Shown: positions 1 to 11,371 of the stretch, in pieces
How the letters are laid out: the number at the start of each line of letters is the position of its first letter
Numbering within the stretch: position 1 is the stretch's first letter
From: Buxus sempervirens
Taxonomy: Eukaryota > Streptophyta > Magnoliopsida > Buxales > Buxaceae
Length of the DNA: 64,000 nt
Direction: 5' to 3'
Assembly (NCBI GenBank): GCA_947561395.2
Contig: OX387183.1
Coordinates: 10,281,402-10,345,401, forward strand
Translations under genes and position numbers: made by a program
The notes under the pieces: model-generated
Database searches by the model: none
What the model was told of the DNA's origin: nothing
Seen by the model: only the letters and a program-made list of their open reading frames with translations

Positions 1-977
1 ATTATGGGGGCATTTGGATCCTTGAGCTTCTCATTGGCATCCCTTCTAGTTCCATACCAGTTCAAGTACTCCTTCACATCACCATACATACAAGGGGCCA
101 AAGGATGCCATATACCACTGTCTAAGAACAAAACTGGGTCCGAATACTTGACCATAGTCCCTTTCAGTGCTGGAACATAGGATCCTGAGATCATTTTCAA
201 GAAATTCTGCAAATTATCCGGCGACCCACCAAGCCAGAACTGCAGACTCAGTATATACAATCTAGCATCTTGAGCCTTATCACTGGGAAGGTACTTCAAA
301 ACCTTGGGCAAAGTCCTCACAAGCTTCAACATACTGTCAGCAAAACCTGCAGATTGCTTCTTCCTCTTGAAGAGCTGGAAAAAGGGGCTCTTTGATTGCC
401 CAAGCTGAGACATACTGAAAGAACCCAACTTATTTAGTCTCATCACTTCAGGCATTGAAGGGAACACCAGAACTGCATCAAGTCTATCTCTCTCCTTCTC
501 AACTGCAACCTTAATCTTCAATGCAAGCTCTTCGATAAAGATAAGTGACCCAATAAAGATATTGGCGTCCTCAACATCTTTACAGAATGTCTGGTAAGTC
601 GACTCGTCTCGAAGCTCTTCAACCAAGTATCCCACAACTTCAAATGAAGCATACTGCCCATTTTTGTTGAGATTTCTCACAGCAGCAGAAAGGGATGACT
701 GGTATTGAGCTTCAAGGACTACATAAACAATTTTTACTCTGGGTAGACCTTGATTTTTGTCAGGAACGATTCGACGGACCTCTGGTGTGGTTTGGGTAAA
801 CAAACCATTACCAATTGCAGCACATTTAACATTAATGCCGGTTCTACTGCTAATAGTAACATGATTCGGTCTCTTGGGTAGAAATGAATGAAGGAAAAAA
901 TCCTTTTTAGAGAGAGAGGAGAGATGCTCTACCTTTGAAGTATGCAAGGTGAACGGTGAAGACATTAGATACGCCAT
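1..977 (-). CDS. CHLH: Magnesium-chelatase subunit H, first exon (partial)
   Basis: Encodes the large subunit of chloroplast Mg-chelatase (GUN5), which binds protoporphyrin IX and inserts Mg2+ with CHLI and CHLD, the first committed step of chlorophyll synthesis. Reading the minus strand from ATG 977-975 gives 325 uninterrupted codons running off the left edge. The start [11 protein letters not shown] opens a Ser-rich chloroplast transit peptide. Family hallmarks follow: [61 protein letters not shown] and [20 protein letters not shown]. Plant CHLH is about 1380 aa, so roughly the first quarter is present, with no frameshift. The ATG at 977 is chosen because it gives a normal transit peptide; a second in-frame ATG lies four codons later. 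A G-box 230 bp upstream fits known light and clock control of CHLH. Identification is by family recognition. Confidence 0.96.
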   Translation of the reverse strand, partial: MAYLMSSPFTLHTSKVEHLSSLSKKDFFLHSFLPKRPNHVTISSRTGINVKCAAIGNGLFTQTTPEVRRIVPDKNQGLPRVKIVYVVLEAQYQSSLSAAVRNLNKNGQYASFEVVGYLVEELRDESTYQTFCKDVEDANIFIGSLIFIEELALKIKVAVEKERDRLDAVLVFPSMPEVMRLNKLGSFSMSQLGQSKSPFFQLFKRKKQSAGFADSMLKLVRTLPKVLKYLPSDKAQDARLYILSLQFWLGGSPDNLQNFLKMISGSYVPALKGTMVKYSDPVLFLDSGIWHPLAPCMYGDVKEYLNWYGTRRDANEKLKDPNAPI

Positions 978-1420
978 TAATGCAGCTCTTTACCTCAACT
1001 ACAGCTACTCTGTTTCTTAGGAGATACACAGAGAGTGAGAGACGAAAGAGAGTTCGAAAACCCCCTTTCAGATTTTTCTTTCTATGTTTTGATCTTCTTC
1101 TTCTTCAGGATTCTCTTCCTCCTGAGTTCTATCTGCATTTTTATGGAGAGAAGTGGGAGGGAATCACTCAGAAGGTTGTTTTTTCAGTTGGTGGTGGAAG
1201 TGGGGACACGTGGCATGAGAAGAGTCGATAGGGACTTCTGAGTGTTTTTTTTGTTGGTAGAGTGAATTTTCTTTTCTTTTCATTTTTTGTAATAGGATTT
1301 GTTTAATTTCCAGGCATGGACCATGGATCGTGAGGTGCATATTTATTTTATCTCTTGGGTATTCGGTGATGATGTTTCTTGGGTTCCTATTGGTTGTGGT
1401 GGATTCCCAGTAGATTGAAA
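978..1420 (-). promoter_or_regulatory. CHLH 5' leader and proximal promoter with G-box
   Basis: Upstream of the CHLH start, read on the minus strand. A pyrimidine-rich stretch (GAGA on the plus strand, 1021-1060) looks like leader. A perfect palindromic G-box CACGTG sits at 1207-1212 within GACACGTGGCA, 230 bp before the ATG. A GATAA-type (I-box-like) site lies near 1350 and a CCAAT box near 1386. G-boxes of this form are bound by plant bHLH (PIF) and bZIP (HY5) factors, and CHLH is a known light-regulated target. Use of this copy is inference. No clear TATA box was found. Confidence 0.6.
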
Positions 1421-1579
1421 CGACGAGAGATTGAAGATGAAATATCTTTCCAAGAAAAATACCTTTTTCTGTGAATTGTGATTCTCCAGGAAAGGAATTG
1501 GTTTCTTTCCTGTGACCCTCATGGGACCATGTATCCCTATTTTCTGCCAGTTGACCCAACAACCACTTGTACACCACAA

Positions 1580-2216
1580 ACCCTCTCTATGTATGATTTG
1601 TTGCTCATAATATCTCTTTCTTTTTCTTTTTGTTTTAAAAAAAGGACAATGTCTGTCAGCTCTTTTTTTTTTTTTTTGAGAAAAAGGACAATCCTGTGAT
1701 TTTCAGCTTGCTGACCAAAAGAAAATCCGAGATTTTTAATAATATATTCTTTTTGTAGCATTCAAATAGCATAAGGACAGTTATTTTTTTTAGAGAAAAA
1801 GATTTTCAAAAACTTATTAATTATACGATTTTTTTTACAGAAAGAATGGAGAGACAAGATTTGTATAGCTAAACCCACTTTGGTGAGAACTGGCTTACGA
1901 CGACGATGACGATAATTTCTTTTCAATTTCTTATCTTTTTCTTTTCTCTCATACACATTTCTTGCATTTTCTTGACATCCAAACCAAAGACTATATGATA
2001 AAATATAAAATTTGATTTACAATATAAAATGCATAAACTCGATTACCAGTTAAAAGAAAAAATTTTAGATACTATATTTAGTAGCTCAAACTTCAAATAT
2101 TTGTATTTTAGAGCAAAATTTATGTCTTTATATATTAGTAAAATTTTTTCTTTTTCCTTTTTTTTTTTTTGGTAATGATGCTAATGATTGATCAAGGAAA
2201 GTCTTAAAAAAAATAA
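1580..2216. other. AT-rich intergenic stretch between CHLH promoter and MULE
   Basis: Low-complexity AT-rich DNA with T-runs near 1665 and 2157. No gene or recognisable element was seen. It ends at the left terminus of the MULE. Confidence 0.6.
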
Positions 2217-2980
2217 GGGAAAATTTCGAATACGCCCGTCTTTTGAAAAATAAAAACAAAAACAGCCGTTGAAAAGTCTTTCCTACCAAATCATGAAACT
2301 TTTAAAAACTATTTACCAAGTGATCCAAAAACACTGTAGCAGATTTCGCATACCCCATTTTGCCCTTCCCTCTTCGTTCGAAAAAAGCCCTGTCGTTCTC
2401 AAAGAACGATTAAGCGCGAAACCCTTTGGAACATTGAAGCTTCCCTGAGCGACGGCAACCCATCATCCCGGCGTGAGTATCGACCATTGGCGCTTGCGAT
2501 TGAGAAGGTTTGAAAGCCATTGTAACCCCTCTCATCTCTACCATCTCACGGATTGATCTGGTTCGTTTGGGGCTTGCTTTTGTCGAGCGAAGAAGAAAAG
2601 GGCCGTGGAGAGTTTCAATCTCAAGGTTAGTCGCAGCACATTTATTTCGTGGAGGAATCACTTCAAGGTATGAACCGATTTTCCCTAAGCATAATCTTTT
2701 GTGAAACGTTTTTCTCCTAATCCGTGAGTGATGGATGTATTTGGGTTTCCTACACCATGTGAAAGTGACGAAGAACATTTGGATTACATTCATTGGAATC
2801 GCCTGAAGCTCATCGCTTTATTGATCGATGTGTTCGGGTAGAAGGCGATTAATCGAACAATGAACACATTGTTCATCCAATAAATCGAATACAAGTCGAT
2901 TAATCGAGTAATGAACTTATAGTTCAATGTTATTTGGTGTGTTTTTCGTAATGCTGTGTTTAGATGTTTATGGGTAGCAT
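2217..2980 (+). repeat. Left terminal inverted repeat of the MULE
   Basis: The outer 170 bp are nearly identical to the inverted right end. The middle (about 2410-2750) is diverged but keeps shared blocks such as AAAGGGCCGT and AAGGTATGAACC. The inner part (about 2780-2980) again matches closely and holds two CGATTAATCG palindromes at 2846 and 2897. The repeat is therefore about 760 bp and bipartite. Confidence 0.85.
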
Positions 2981-3815
2981 TTGGATTACATTCGTTTAGT
3001 CTCTGAATCGATGCCTTTGAAATGGGGGTTGCTCAATAGTTCGATTAATCGAAATATGAGCAATCATCTCAATTTTCAATATGCTGTTTGTATTGCTCTT
3101 GAAATTTCAAAAATTTGAGTTCCTTGAATGGTTGAGTGAACACGCCTATTTTATTTGTATTGTTATATGACAGGTGTTTTATTTTGCTGCATTTGCCATT
3201 ATATTTAATTCTCTGGAAATAACATTTCTTGAATGGAAAATATCTCTAGGTGTAAAATTCCAATGCAACTTATGCATTAAGAATTAAAAAAATGCAGGAA
3301 AACAATTGTAGAGCTTAGAGTTTGACGACATTTCCAAAGATCTTGGGCATAGGGAAGATCATGAAATTGTGGTGAAATTTCCTAAATTCAGGGAAGCTAC
3401 TACCTATGTGTTGATGAATTTTTGAGAATGTTCTGTGTTTTGGCAATATACATCATTGTCAAATATGAAGGACTAGAGTTCTTCTTGACTCATTGCTTAG
3501 AAAAAAATTAGAAAAATCATTGTTTCTTCTCATTTTGTCAAACTTTTGCATTCCTCTGTTTCCTCATTTTCACCCTAGCAAAATAAGGTGTTTTATTTTG
3601 TTGCATTTGCCATTATATTTATTACTCTGGAAATAACACATTTCCAGAGCTTCCTGAAATTGGGTTTACATGTTCACCGCCTTATCGAAGTTGATTAAAG
3701 TGCGCATGATATAGGTTTATATGGGTAGATAATTGATAGCCTAAGTTGTTATTTTGAGTAGTTTATATTAATCATGCATTCGTTCACCTTGTTAACATGT
3801 TGTCTGGAGTGCAGT
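2981..3815. other. MURA 5' leader region
   Basis: Non-coding stretch between the left inverted repeat and the transposase start, with one CGATTAATCG at 3042. Two similar segments (around 3165-3215 and 3585-3640, sharing GGTGTTTTATTTTG) suggest a small internal duplication. A likely 3' splice site (GTGCAG) directly precedes the MURA ATG, so the leader probably contains an intron. Confidence 0.5.
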
Positions 3816-6119
3816 ATGGCTCAACCACCCCCGGAGAAGTCGTTGTTTTGCTACTTGCATATAGGTGGAGAGATAGTTATAGAGCAAGATAAGTCTGTAT
3901 CATATCAGGGGGTCGTTTAGATGGTTTGAATATAAGTGGTAATACACAGTACGATGAATTTGTAAGTGATGTCTGTAGTAAATTTGGGATATCTTCAGTG
4001 GGTTTGTCTATGAAGTACTCTCTTACGTACGATAAGAGTGCTTTACTTCCACTTACTGATCAAGCGGGGTTACTTAACATTATCACCCACAACGAACGTT
4101 CTGCGAATGTGTACTTATTTAACGGTGAAGGGCAATTGCAAAGCGTTCAGTCTTCCAGAAGGTGATTATCACATATTTTGACTTACAAAGTCGTAGTGTT
4201 TGTTATCATACTAGTGTTTTAATACTTAAACTATTTTATTTTCTAGAACGACTAATTTAAGTAGTGAACCGTTGGTTGAACCAATTGTGATCACATTTGT
4301 TGATCGGGGGAGTACAGTTGTTGGGAGTTGTATTGAACACAATAGGGCACCACTTGTGTCTAGCATGTGGCAATCAGAAATTATTGGTGATGGTCAGGTT
4401 TTTAGGAGTGGTGATGAATTCAGGCAAGCTGTCTACAAGCATGCCATTGGCAATAGATTCCGTTATGTGTTCAAGAAAAATAGTCGAGAATATATCTCTG
4501 CCAGATGTTCTGTCGAAGATTGTCCTTGGAAAGTTAACGTAGGTCGTGTGAAACATACGGACTGCATGATGGTGCACAAGTTTGTGAATACACACAAACA
4601 CTCGGCACAAGATGAAGTCTCAGTAAAGCCGATTGTGCGATTGAAGTGGATAGCTGGTGTTATTGAGAAAACAGTAAGAGAGACACCGAATTACTTGCCA
4701 TGACAAATTTCCAAGGACTTTCATAATGATCATGCGATGAATTTAACATACCAGCAATGTTGGAGGAGCAAGGAGAAAGTGAAGAGGAAGATGGATGGAA
4801 ATGTGGAGGACTCGTACAAACTTATTCCATGGATGTGTCAACGCTTGATGGAGTCCAATCCAGGGACGGTGGCTTGGTGTACATCGAGTGATGAGGGGAA
4901 GTTTAAGCAATTGTTCATTGCATACTCTTGTTCGTTGAGAGGATTTGCAGTGGGATGTAGACCTTTACTTTTCATTGACGAGACCCACCTTAGCGGACCA
5001 TATCAAGGAACGTTATTGTCTGCAACAGCTCTCGATGCTGATGATGGTATGTACCAGATAGCTTATGCAATTGTGACTGTTGAGAATAACGAGGATTGGC
5101 TATGGTTCCTCGAACGGGTCAAGTATGCAATTGGAGGTCGAGCCGATGTTGTGATTGTGAGTGATAGGCATCAGAGTATTATCAATGCTGTGGATAGCAC
5201 ATTTGGGTTGCAAAATCATGCTCATTGCTATCGGCATGTGAAAGAAAATTTCAGCAAATTCATTAATCAATTTCATTTAGGCAAAGCGAAGAAGGTGGCT
5301 TTGGGATTATTGGATGATATAGCTTATGCCCGGCTTCCAGAGGATTTTGATATGGCGATGGATGTATTGAAATCATATCCACCTGAAATGTTTGGTTGGG
5401 TGGAGCAAAATGGTCCTCAACATTGGGCAAATTCCTTGTTTTCTAAGAAGCGTTGGGATAAGCTATATTCAAATGTAGCGGAGTCGTTTAATGCTTGGAT
5501 GTTGGAGGAGAGGAAATATCCTATCTTAAGATTCATTGATGCACATAGGGTTAAGTTAACTAAGATGTTGGTAAGGAAGAAGAACGAGATCAGCACATGG
5601 GAGACACCTATCTGTGGTCGCATTGTGAAGAAAATTGAAGAGAATATAGCACGAGGAGTGGGGTTGTCTGTAATGCAATGTGGTGAACATGAATATGAAG
5701 TCAGGCCATGTGATAGAAACATTGCTGTGGATATCTTGAGACGGGAGTGTACATGCAAGCGATGGCAAATGTCCGGCATACCTTGTGAACATGCATGTGC
5801 TGTTTTGCAGAAGAAATCACTAAATTTATATGAGTATGTGGAGTAGTGTTATCACAAGTGTACTCAAGAGCTGATATATGCAAAGTTGATGCATAGTGTA
5901 CCAACACATGACATACCTAATGTTGTGGATATTGATGCGATATCTCTTGCTGACTCATCTGAAACACCAACAAGCATGCTGCCCCCTAAAACAAAGCGAC
6001 GACCTGGGCATCCTCGGCAGAAGCGCATAGAGTCTCAATTCCAAAACAAGCGGCCGGTCCACTGTTCCCGTTGCAATGAGGCAGGACACAATCGAGCTAC
6101 ATGCAGGGCCTCAATCTAG
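3816..6119 (+). pseudogene. MURA-type MULE transposase, degenerate
   Basis: Cut-and-paste DDE transposase of the MULE. Exon 1 starts at ATG 3816 (MAQPPPEKS) with an N-terminal PB1-like region. An intron at 4162-4246 leads into the MuDR DNA-binding domain (about 4390-4610, C..C..H.H). The catalytic domain has FIDETHL (Asp at 4977), VSDRH (Asp at 5163), CYRH (5226-5237) and a candidate Glu in AESFN (5481). A SWIM zinc finger (CTCKRW..CEHAC, about 5748-5795) and a CCHC knuckle (CSRCNEAGHNRATC, about 6060-6102) close the protein. Three lesions break it: a frameshift in the G-run at 3908-3912, TGA at 4701-4703 where CGA would fit, and TAG at 5844-5846. The frame is otherwise continuous to TAG 6117-6119. 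It cannot make a full transposase as it stands. Confidence 0.9.
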
Positions 6120-6552
6120 AGGTTGGTCTTGGATGTAGTTATCATAGAGGTAGCCACTGTTATTTTGTATGATGTAAATCTAATTCCGTCTAGCCAAGTT
6201 ACTTGTGGTAAGTAAGCTTTGTTATTAATAACAATTCTTGTAGGTTCAAGCTGTGTGTGGATGCGTTCCAACCCTTTAAAGTAAGCAAAGCGGAAGGCAA
6301 ACAAATGTTGTATCGTTGAAAACTGCGGATCAATGAATGTTGGTTTGGAGACAGCAGGGAGGATTTGTTGTAGTTAATTGATATTTGGTTGGAGGACAAT
6401 GTTAATTTTTATTTATTATTACTTCTTTATCATTGTTTTATTTGACGATGTGTTGTTGTAATATTAGAACCTTCCTGTGAAATGCGGTTAATTGATTACT
6501 ATGTGTGTTCTTGCACATGCTTTAGCATACAGTTGTTGTATCTTTGTTAGTC

Positions 6553-8539
6553 ATGGACGAAAATGCACCTAGTCATGATGTTGGAGAAGCTTCTACCTCG
6601 GTAGCGAAGGCAAAACGACCTCCAAATCCTTGGGTTCTATTCAAGTAAGGAAACGTGATATTTGTTGCATGTGTTTGATAGACTTATCATAAACAGTTAG
6701 TGTAATAATGCTTGTATTTGATGGATTTATTTTCTTGTATCCCATGTAGGTCTGAGTACATTAAAGAATGCGCAAGGGGTGGAGAACAAATAATGTTAAA
6801 GAAGGTATTTTTCCTGATTAGTTGCAAACAGATTTGACACGCGGTTCATGCCATTGTATAATTTCTTTGTAGGCTAATGACGGTGCCGCAGCAGTGTGGT
6901 GGGATATGGATGCAAAAGCGAGGCGGCCATATCATGAGCGAGCTGCCCAATGCGCAGCTGAATGGAAAACATCTCGGTCTGAAGCACCGAAAAAGAAAGC
7001 TAATCAGGTATATTGTGCCACTTTACCATGCTTCCAATTTACGATTGATCATACAACGAAGCATATATAGTTTATTGTTTTTTTTTTTGGTAAGTCATTA
7101 GTACACGTGATATTGCAGACATGTATGTTCACTCGATGCTCTCCACTGCGATTCGTGGAGTGTTGCAACCGGTTTACGCCAGAACAGCGTTCAGTGGTAG
7201 AAGCCATTGGTTTTGGGTCCCTGCTCCATCTTCACAGCAGGTCCCTTAAGAGAGATTTATGTATTTGGCTTGTTAATCAAGTCGATGTACACAATTGTTG
7301 TCTAAAAATCAGAGAGTACTCCATTCCTATTTCTAGTTTAGATGTCAGTGCCATATTGGGGATTAGTCATGTAGGAGAGCCAGTCAGCACTTCTGGACCA
7401 AATGATAGAGTGGAGGAGGTCCGTAGTATGTTTAAGATTGAGAAGCATGGTATTCCCCTTGCAGAGTTGCAGTCTAGGTTAGCTACCCCTGAGTGTGGCC
7501 CTGATTTTATAAGAGCGTTTGTTTTATTCGCACTGGGTTGTCTTTTGTGCCCAAATGCGAACCTTTGTGCTGGTAGGAGTTTCTTACACACGGTGGTAGA
7601 TGTAAATAGCTTGCCTTCCCTAAATTGGGCAGAGTTTGTTCTTCACCGCCTTATCGAAGAAATCAAAGTAGTTCAGTTGAAGGAAAAGCAATGCATAGGT
7701 GGTTGCATTTTGTTCTTGCAGGTGAGAACTGTTAATTCGAAGTATTCACATTACTTTTGCATTTTGTATATTTTCTGAATATACAAACACATATCCATGA
7801 CGATGGTTCCATTGCTTGGCTTCATCTTTTCCAGTTGTTCTATTATGAGCGTGTTCTTCATGGCCCGCCGAACCCCAATAGACGATTGCCACGTTTGTTG
7901 TTTTGGACAAAAGAGCGTTTGAAGGCACGGGAAACCGCAGAGAGAAAAGCCGGTGGATTCGGCCTCGGACGGGTTTACTTTACTTTACATTGTATATGCT
8001 GGCTCAGGTTGATGCATTATACAACAAGGTGAATTAATTGTGAGCATGTGTTTTGCAGGTAAATTTGGAGGCATTGATGTCTGACACCGGTTTTGGAAGT
8101 TCCACATGCAGAAGCGAATTTCCATCAAAAGCGCAAGTATGGATCCGCTCCCCTCTTCACAATTTTTGACTTATAACGACATTGGAATGTTGTGTTTACT
8201 TATTTTCTGTTGTGTAGTCCACATCGGAACGGTTAAAAGAGGATGTTCCAATTACCCCTGAAGATATGAACTCTGAATTTCCTATTATTGACCCTGTAAG
8301 ATATAGTTCATACCTCGTCTAACCGTTAATCGGCAATTTCCATTCATTACAGTCCTATTGTTGACCCTCTAATGCAACCAACTCTATCATTCTCCTATTT
8401 TCAGGATGTGGCTGGTCGGCTGGTGCACATGCGGAAAGAGTTACAGATAATGAATGATGCATATCGGACAGCCATCAGTGCTGTACGAGATGCATATGGA
8501 AGCCGCGATAGTATAGCTGATAAAGATATAGGTGACTGA
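6553..8539 (+). CDS. Intact MULE accessory protein, HMG-box-like plus mobile-domain-like
   Basis: Eight exons join in phase into 437 aa: 6553-6644, 6750-6804, 6873-7007, 7119-7721, 7835-7972, 8059-8136, 8218-8295, 8405-8539. All junctions are GT-AG and no stop interrupts. Residues 21-85 look like an HMG box: KRPPNPWVLFKSEYI at the front, then VWWDMDAKARRPYHERAA and a Lys-rich end. Residues about 105-330 resemble the domain of plant transposon accessory proteins (plant-mobile-domain or DUF1985-like): GFGSLLHLHSRSLKRDLC, DVSAILGISHVGE, and GGCILFLQ joined to LFYYE across an intron. The tail (394-437) is short, charged and probably helical. It follows MURA on the same strand, 430 bp downstream. 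Exact function is unknown; DNA binding is inferred from the HMG-like part. It stays open while the transposase beside it is broken. Confidence 0.8.
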
Positions 8540-8959
8540 GATGTTATTACATTGGTGAGAGTCTGTAATTGATAAAAGGGGAGGCTAACATGGAAAAGTA
8601 AGAGATGTATGCATGGTTAACAATGTTTTTTGCCAGGTTGTACATTCAAAACAATTAATAAATTGATATTATTTTTTCTCATTCTAACACTCAAATACCT
8701 GAATCAATCCGACAATGAACTCAAAATTCATAGACAACTCAAAATTCATAGACCTCTGACAAAGGAACTAAACATTTGCGAGCGTTAATTACTAAATTGC
8801 TCATCAAAATACTGGTTACTCTAACATTTTGTTATGATTAACCCAAAGTCATCTTATGCAATGCATGATGTGGTGCACCACAGCAAAAAAACCAACCCTC
8901 GAGCTCATCGACAAAATGTAGATGCATCGTAAAATCAATGATTAATCGTTAGTAATAAT
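8540..8959. other. 3' region of the accessory gene
   Basis: AT-rich non-coding stretch after the TGA at 8537-8539. A short direct repeat (ACTCAAAATTCATAGAC, about 8718-8755) is the only structure noticed before the palindrome arrays start. Confidence 0.4.
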
Positions 8960-9530
8960 CGATTAATCGGTTACCATCGGTCGTTATGAGCCCAGTTGTG
9001 CATCGGCAATTATCGATTAATCGGGTGTTCATCCTGAAATTAGTCTCAGGAAAACGACACGCTGGAATTTGAATCGGAACGTGTTCGATTAATCAAAAAA
9101 TCATGATTAGTCGGTCATACGTTACGATTAATCGGTTACCATCGGTCGCTACGAGCCCAGTTGTGCATCGGCAATTATCGATTAATCGGGTGTGCATCCT
9201 GAAATTAGTCTCAGGATGAACACCCCACTGGACTTTGAATCGGAACGTGTCCGATTAATCAACAATTCATGATTCGTCGGTCATACGTTACGATTAATCG
9301 GTTACCATCGGTTGCTATGCGCCCAGTTGTGCATCGGCAATTCTCGATTAATCGGGTGTTCATCCTGAAATTAGTCTCAGGATGAACACCCCGCTGGACT
9401 TTGAATCGGAACGTGTCCGATTAATCAACAATTCATGATTAGTCGGTCATACGTTACGATTAATCGGTTACCATCGGTTGCTATGCGCCCAGTTGTGCAT
9501 CGGCAATTCTCGATGTATCGGGCCTTAGCC
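8960..9530 (+). repeat. 166-bp tandem repeat array with palindromes
   Basis: About 3.4 units starting at 8960, 9125, 9291 and 9457 (periods 165, 166, 166). Each full unit has CGATTAATCG at offset 0 and again at offset 54, and a near copy CGATTAATCA at offset 126-127. The unit also carries CATCCTGAAATTAGTCTCAG. The fourth unit is truncated near 9530, where its second palindrome is mutated. No coding potential. Confidence 0.9.
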
Positions 9531-9689
9531 CAGTTTTTCATCGGCAAGTTTCGATTAATCGAATAGTAATCCTGCAATTTTGCCTCAGAAAACAACAGTC
9601 TGTAATTTGAATCGCCAATTATCGATTAATCGACGAATTTTATTCGAATCGAATTGGGATCTTCATCAAAGATTTAAGAAGCGATTAAC

Positions 9690-10480
9690 CGTTCGTGGGA
9701 TACAATTTTAGAAATCGAAGGATACATTTTATATTCGTGGGATACAATTTCATTATTCGATGGATACTCTTTCTATTCGCGGGATACAATTACTTACTTA
9801 AGGGGATACTTATTTTTAATCGTTGCCAATTCGCGAAGTTCAGATGGTATCCCACGATTACTACACTTATATCCGACGCGTACTTGGGAGAAACTTTCGA
9901 TTAATCGAGAGAATAAATTTCAATTAATGCCCTTCTGGGATACAATTTCATTGTTCGGTGGATACTCTTTCTATTCGTCAGATACCATTACTTACTTCAG
10001 GGGATACTTATTTTTTATCGTTGCCAATTCGCGAAGTTTAGATGGTATCCCACGATTATTACACTTATATCCGACGCGTACTTGGGAGAAACTTTCGATT
10101 AATCGAGAGAATAAATTTCAATTAATGCCCTTCTGGGATACAATTTCATTGTTCGATGGATACTCTTTCTATTCGTGGGATACAATTACTTACTTCAGGG
10201 GATACTTATTTTTTTTCGTTGCCAATTCGCGAAGTTCAGATGGTATCCCACGATTACTACACTTATATCCGACGCGTACTTGGGAGAAACTTTCGATTAA
10301 TCGAGAGAATAAATTTCGATTAATGCCCTTCTGGGATACAATTTCATTGTTCGGTGGATACTCTTTCTATTCGTGGGATACAATTACTTACTTCAGGGGA
10401 TACTTATTTTAAATCGTTGCTAATTCGTGAAGTTCAGATGGTATCCCATGATTACAACACTTATATCTGGGCCGTAATTG
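9690..10480 (+). repeat. 198-bp tandem repeat array with GGATAC motifs
   Basis: Units begin at 9738, 9936, 10134 and 10332, an exact 198-bp period, with a partial lead-in from 9690 and a decaying end near 10480. Each unit holds four GGATAC copies, one inverted GTATCC, and one CGATTAATCG (9898, 10096, 10294). Because 198 is a multiple of three, one frame stays open across the copies (about 9927-10412); it repeats every 66 codons and is not taken as a gene. Scattered GGATAC copies continue to about 10650. Confidence 0.9.
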
Positions 10481-11371
10481 GGGGATATCTTATTAGCATA
10501 GAGGATACAAATATTTCTTCGTAGGACACTCTTTAAGCAATCGAAGGATACTTATAGAGGTTCGTGGGAACAACCCGAAGAAAGGGATGGTATCCTACGA
10601 TTAATCAAGAAGGATATAATTACATCATCGTGGGATACATTTCCGATACGATTGATCGCAAAATTTTCGATAAATCGGAGAAGAGAGAATGACCCATGAA
10701 CGTGATCGATCGATCCTATATTGATTAATTGTAACGATGACGATTAACTACGTGGGGCGTTTGAAATTCAATGATCGGCAACCTATCGACTAATCGTTTA
10801 TTTCTAGGTTGATCGTAAGATAGTCGATTATACCCGTACAATTATCGTTTTGTCACTTAAACAACCGATGAATCATGGGTTTTTGTCGATTAATCGAAAT
10901 TGACGAAACCAAGCGACGCTTTGTTTCGCGCGCATATCTTCCAGGGGATCCCATCTTCCAACTGACGTGACCCTTGCGATTAACTCTCTTACATATTTTC
11001 GATGCGCGTACCAGTCTCATCATCTTCTCATTTGTCATTCCCCATTTCTCATCGTCTTCTCCACCGTCCCTAGGGTTTTTTGCGTCGACTTCTTCTTGGG
11101 AGATAGCGTCAATCGTGCAAGTTCTTCTTCTGGTAAGTGATGCTAAGATTGGACAACTTCTTTGCTCCATTCCATTTCCAATGAACTAAAGATTCGTGTA
11201 CATTGTTTGTTGTTTGTTTCGTTTGTTTTTTTGGGGTTTTGATCTTCTTTCATGCGCCTCTCTCATTTGTGTTGCGCGTTCTTGAATGCTTGGATGATTT
11301 TGTCTGTAATGGCCTTGTGTCTTCCATTGTTGTTCTCGTATGTGCCTTGACGTCTTTGCTTTAAAGGCATC
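10481..11371 (+). promoter_or_regulatory. Upstream and leader region of the second plus-strand MULE gene
   Basis: 10481-10900 is palindrome-variant-rich spacer with one exact CGATTAATCG at 10887. From about 10930 the sequence changes to a C/T-rich leader with CCCTAGGGTTTT near 11070. A good 5' splice site (CTG/GTAAGTG, about 11131) suggests a leader intron ending shortly before the ATG at 11372. No TATA box was identified. Confidence 0.45.

Noticed and set aside
1164..1577. 137-codon minus-strand frame upstream of CHLH
   Set aside because: It overlaps the promoter and G-box, has low-complexity composition and no motif.
2191..2216. AAGGAAAGT/AAGGAAATG flanks as MULE target duplication
   Set aside because: Only 7 of 9 match and they do not abut the inverted ends.
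9927..10412. 161-codon open frame in the MULE
   Set aside because: It exists because the 198-bp repeat period is a multiple of three. The text is a 66-codon repeat with no protein character.
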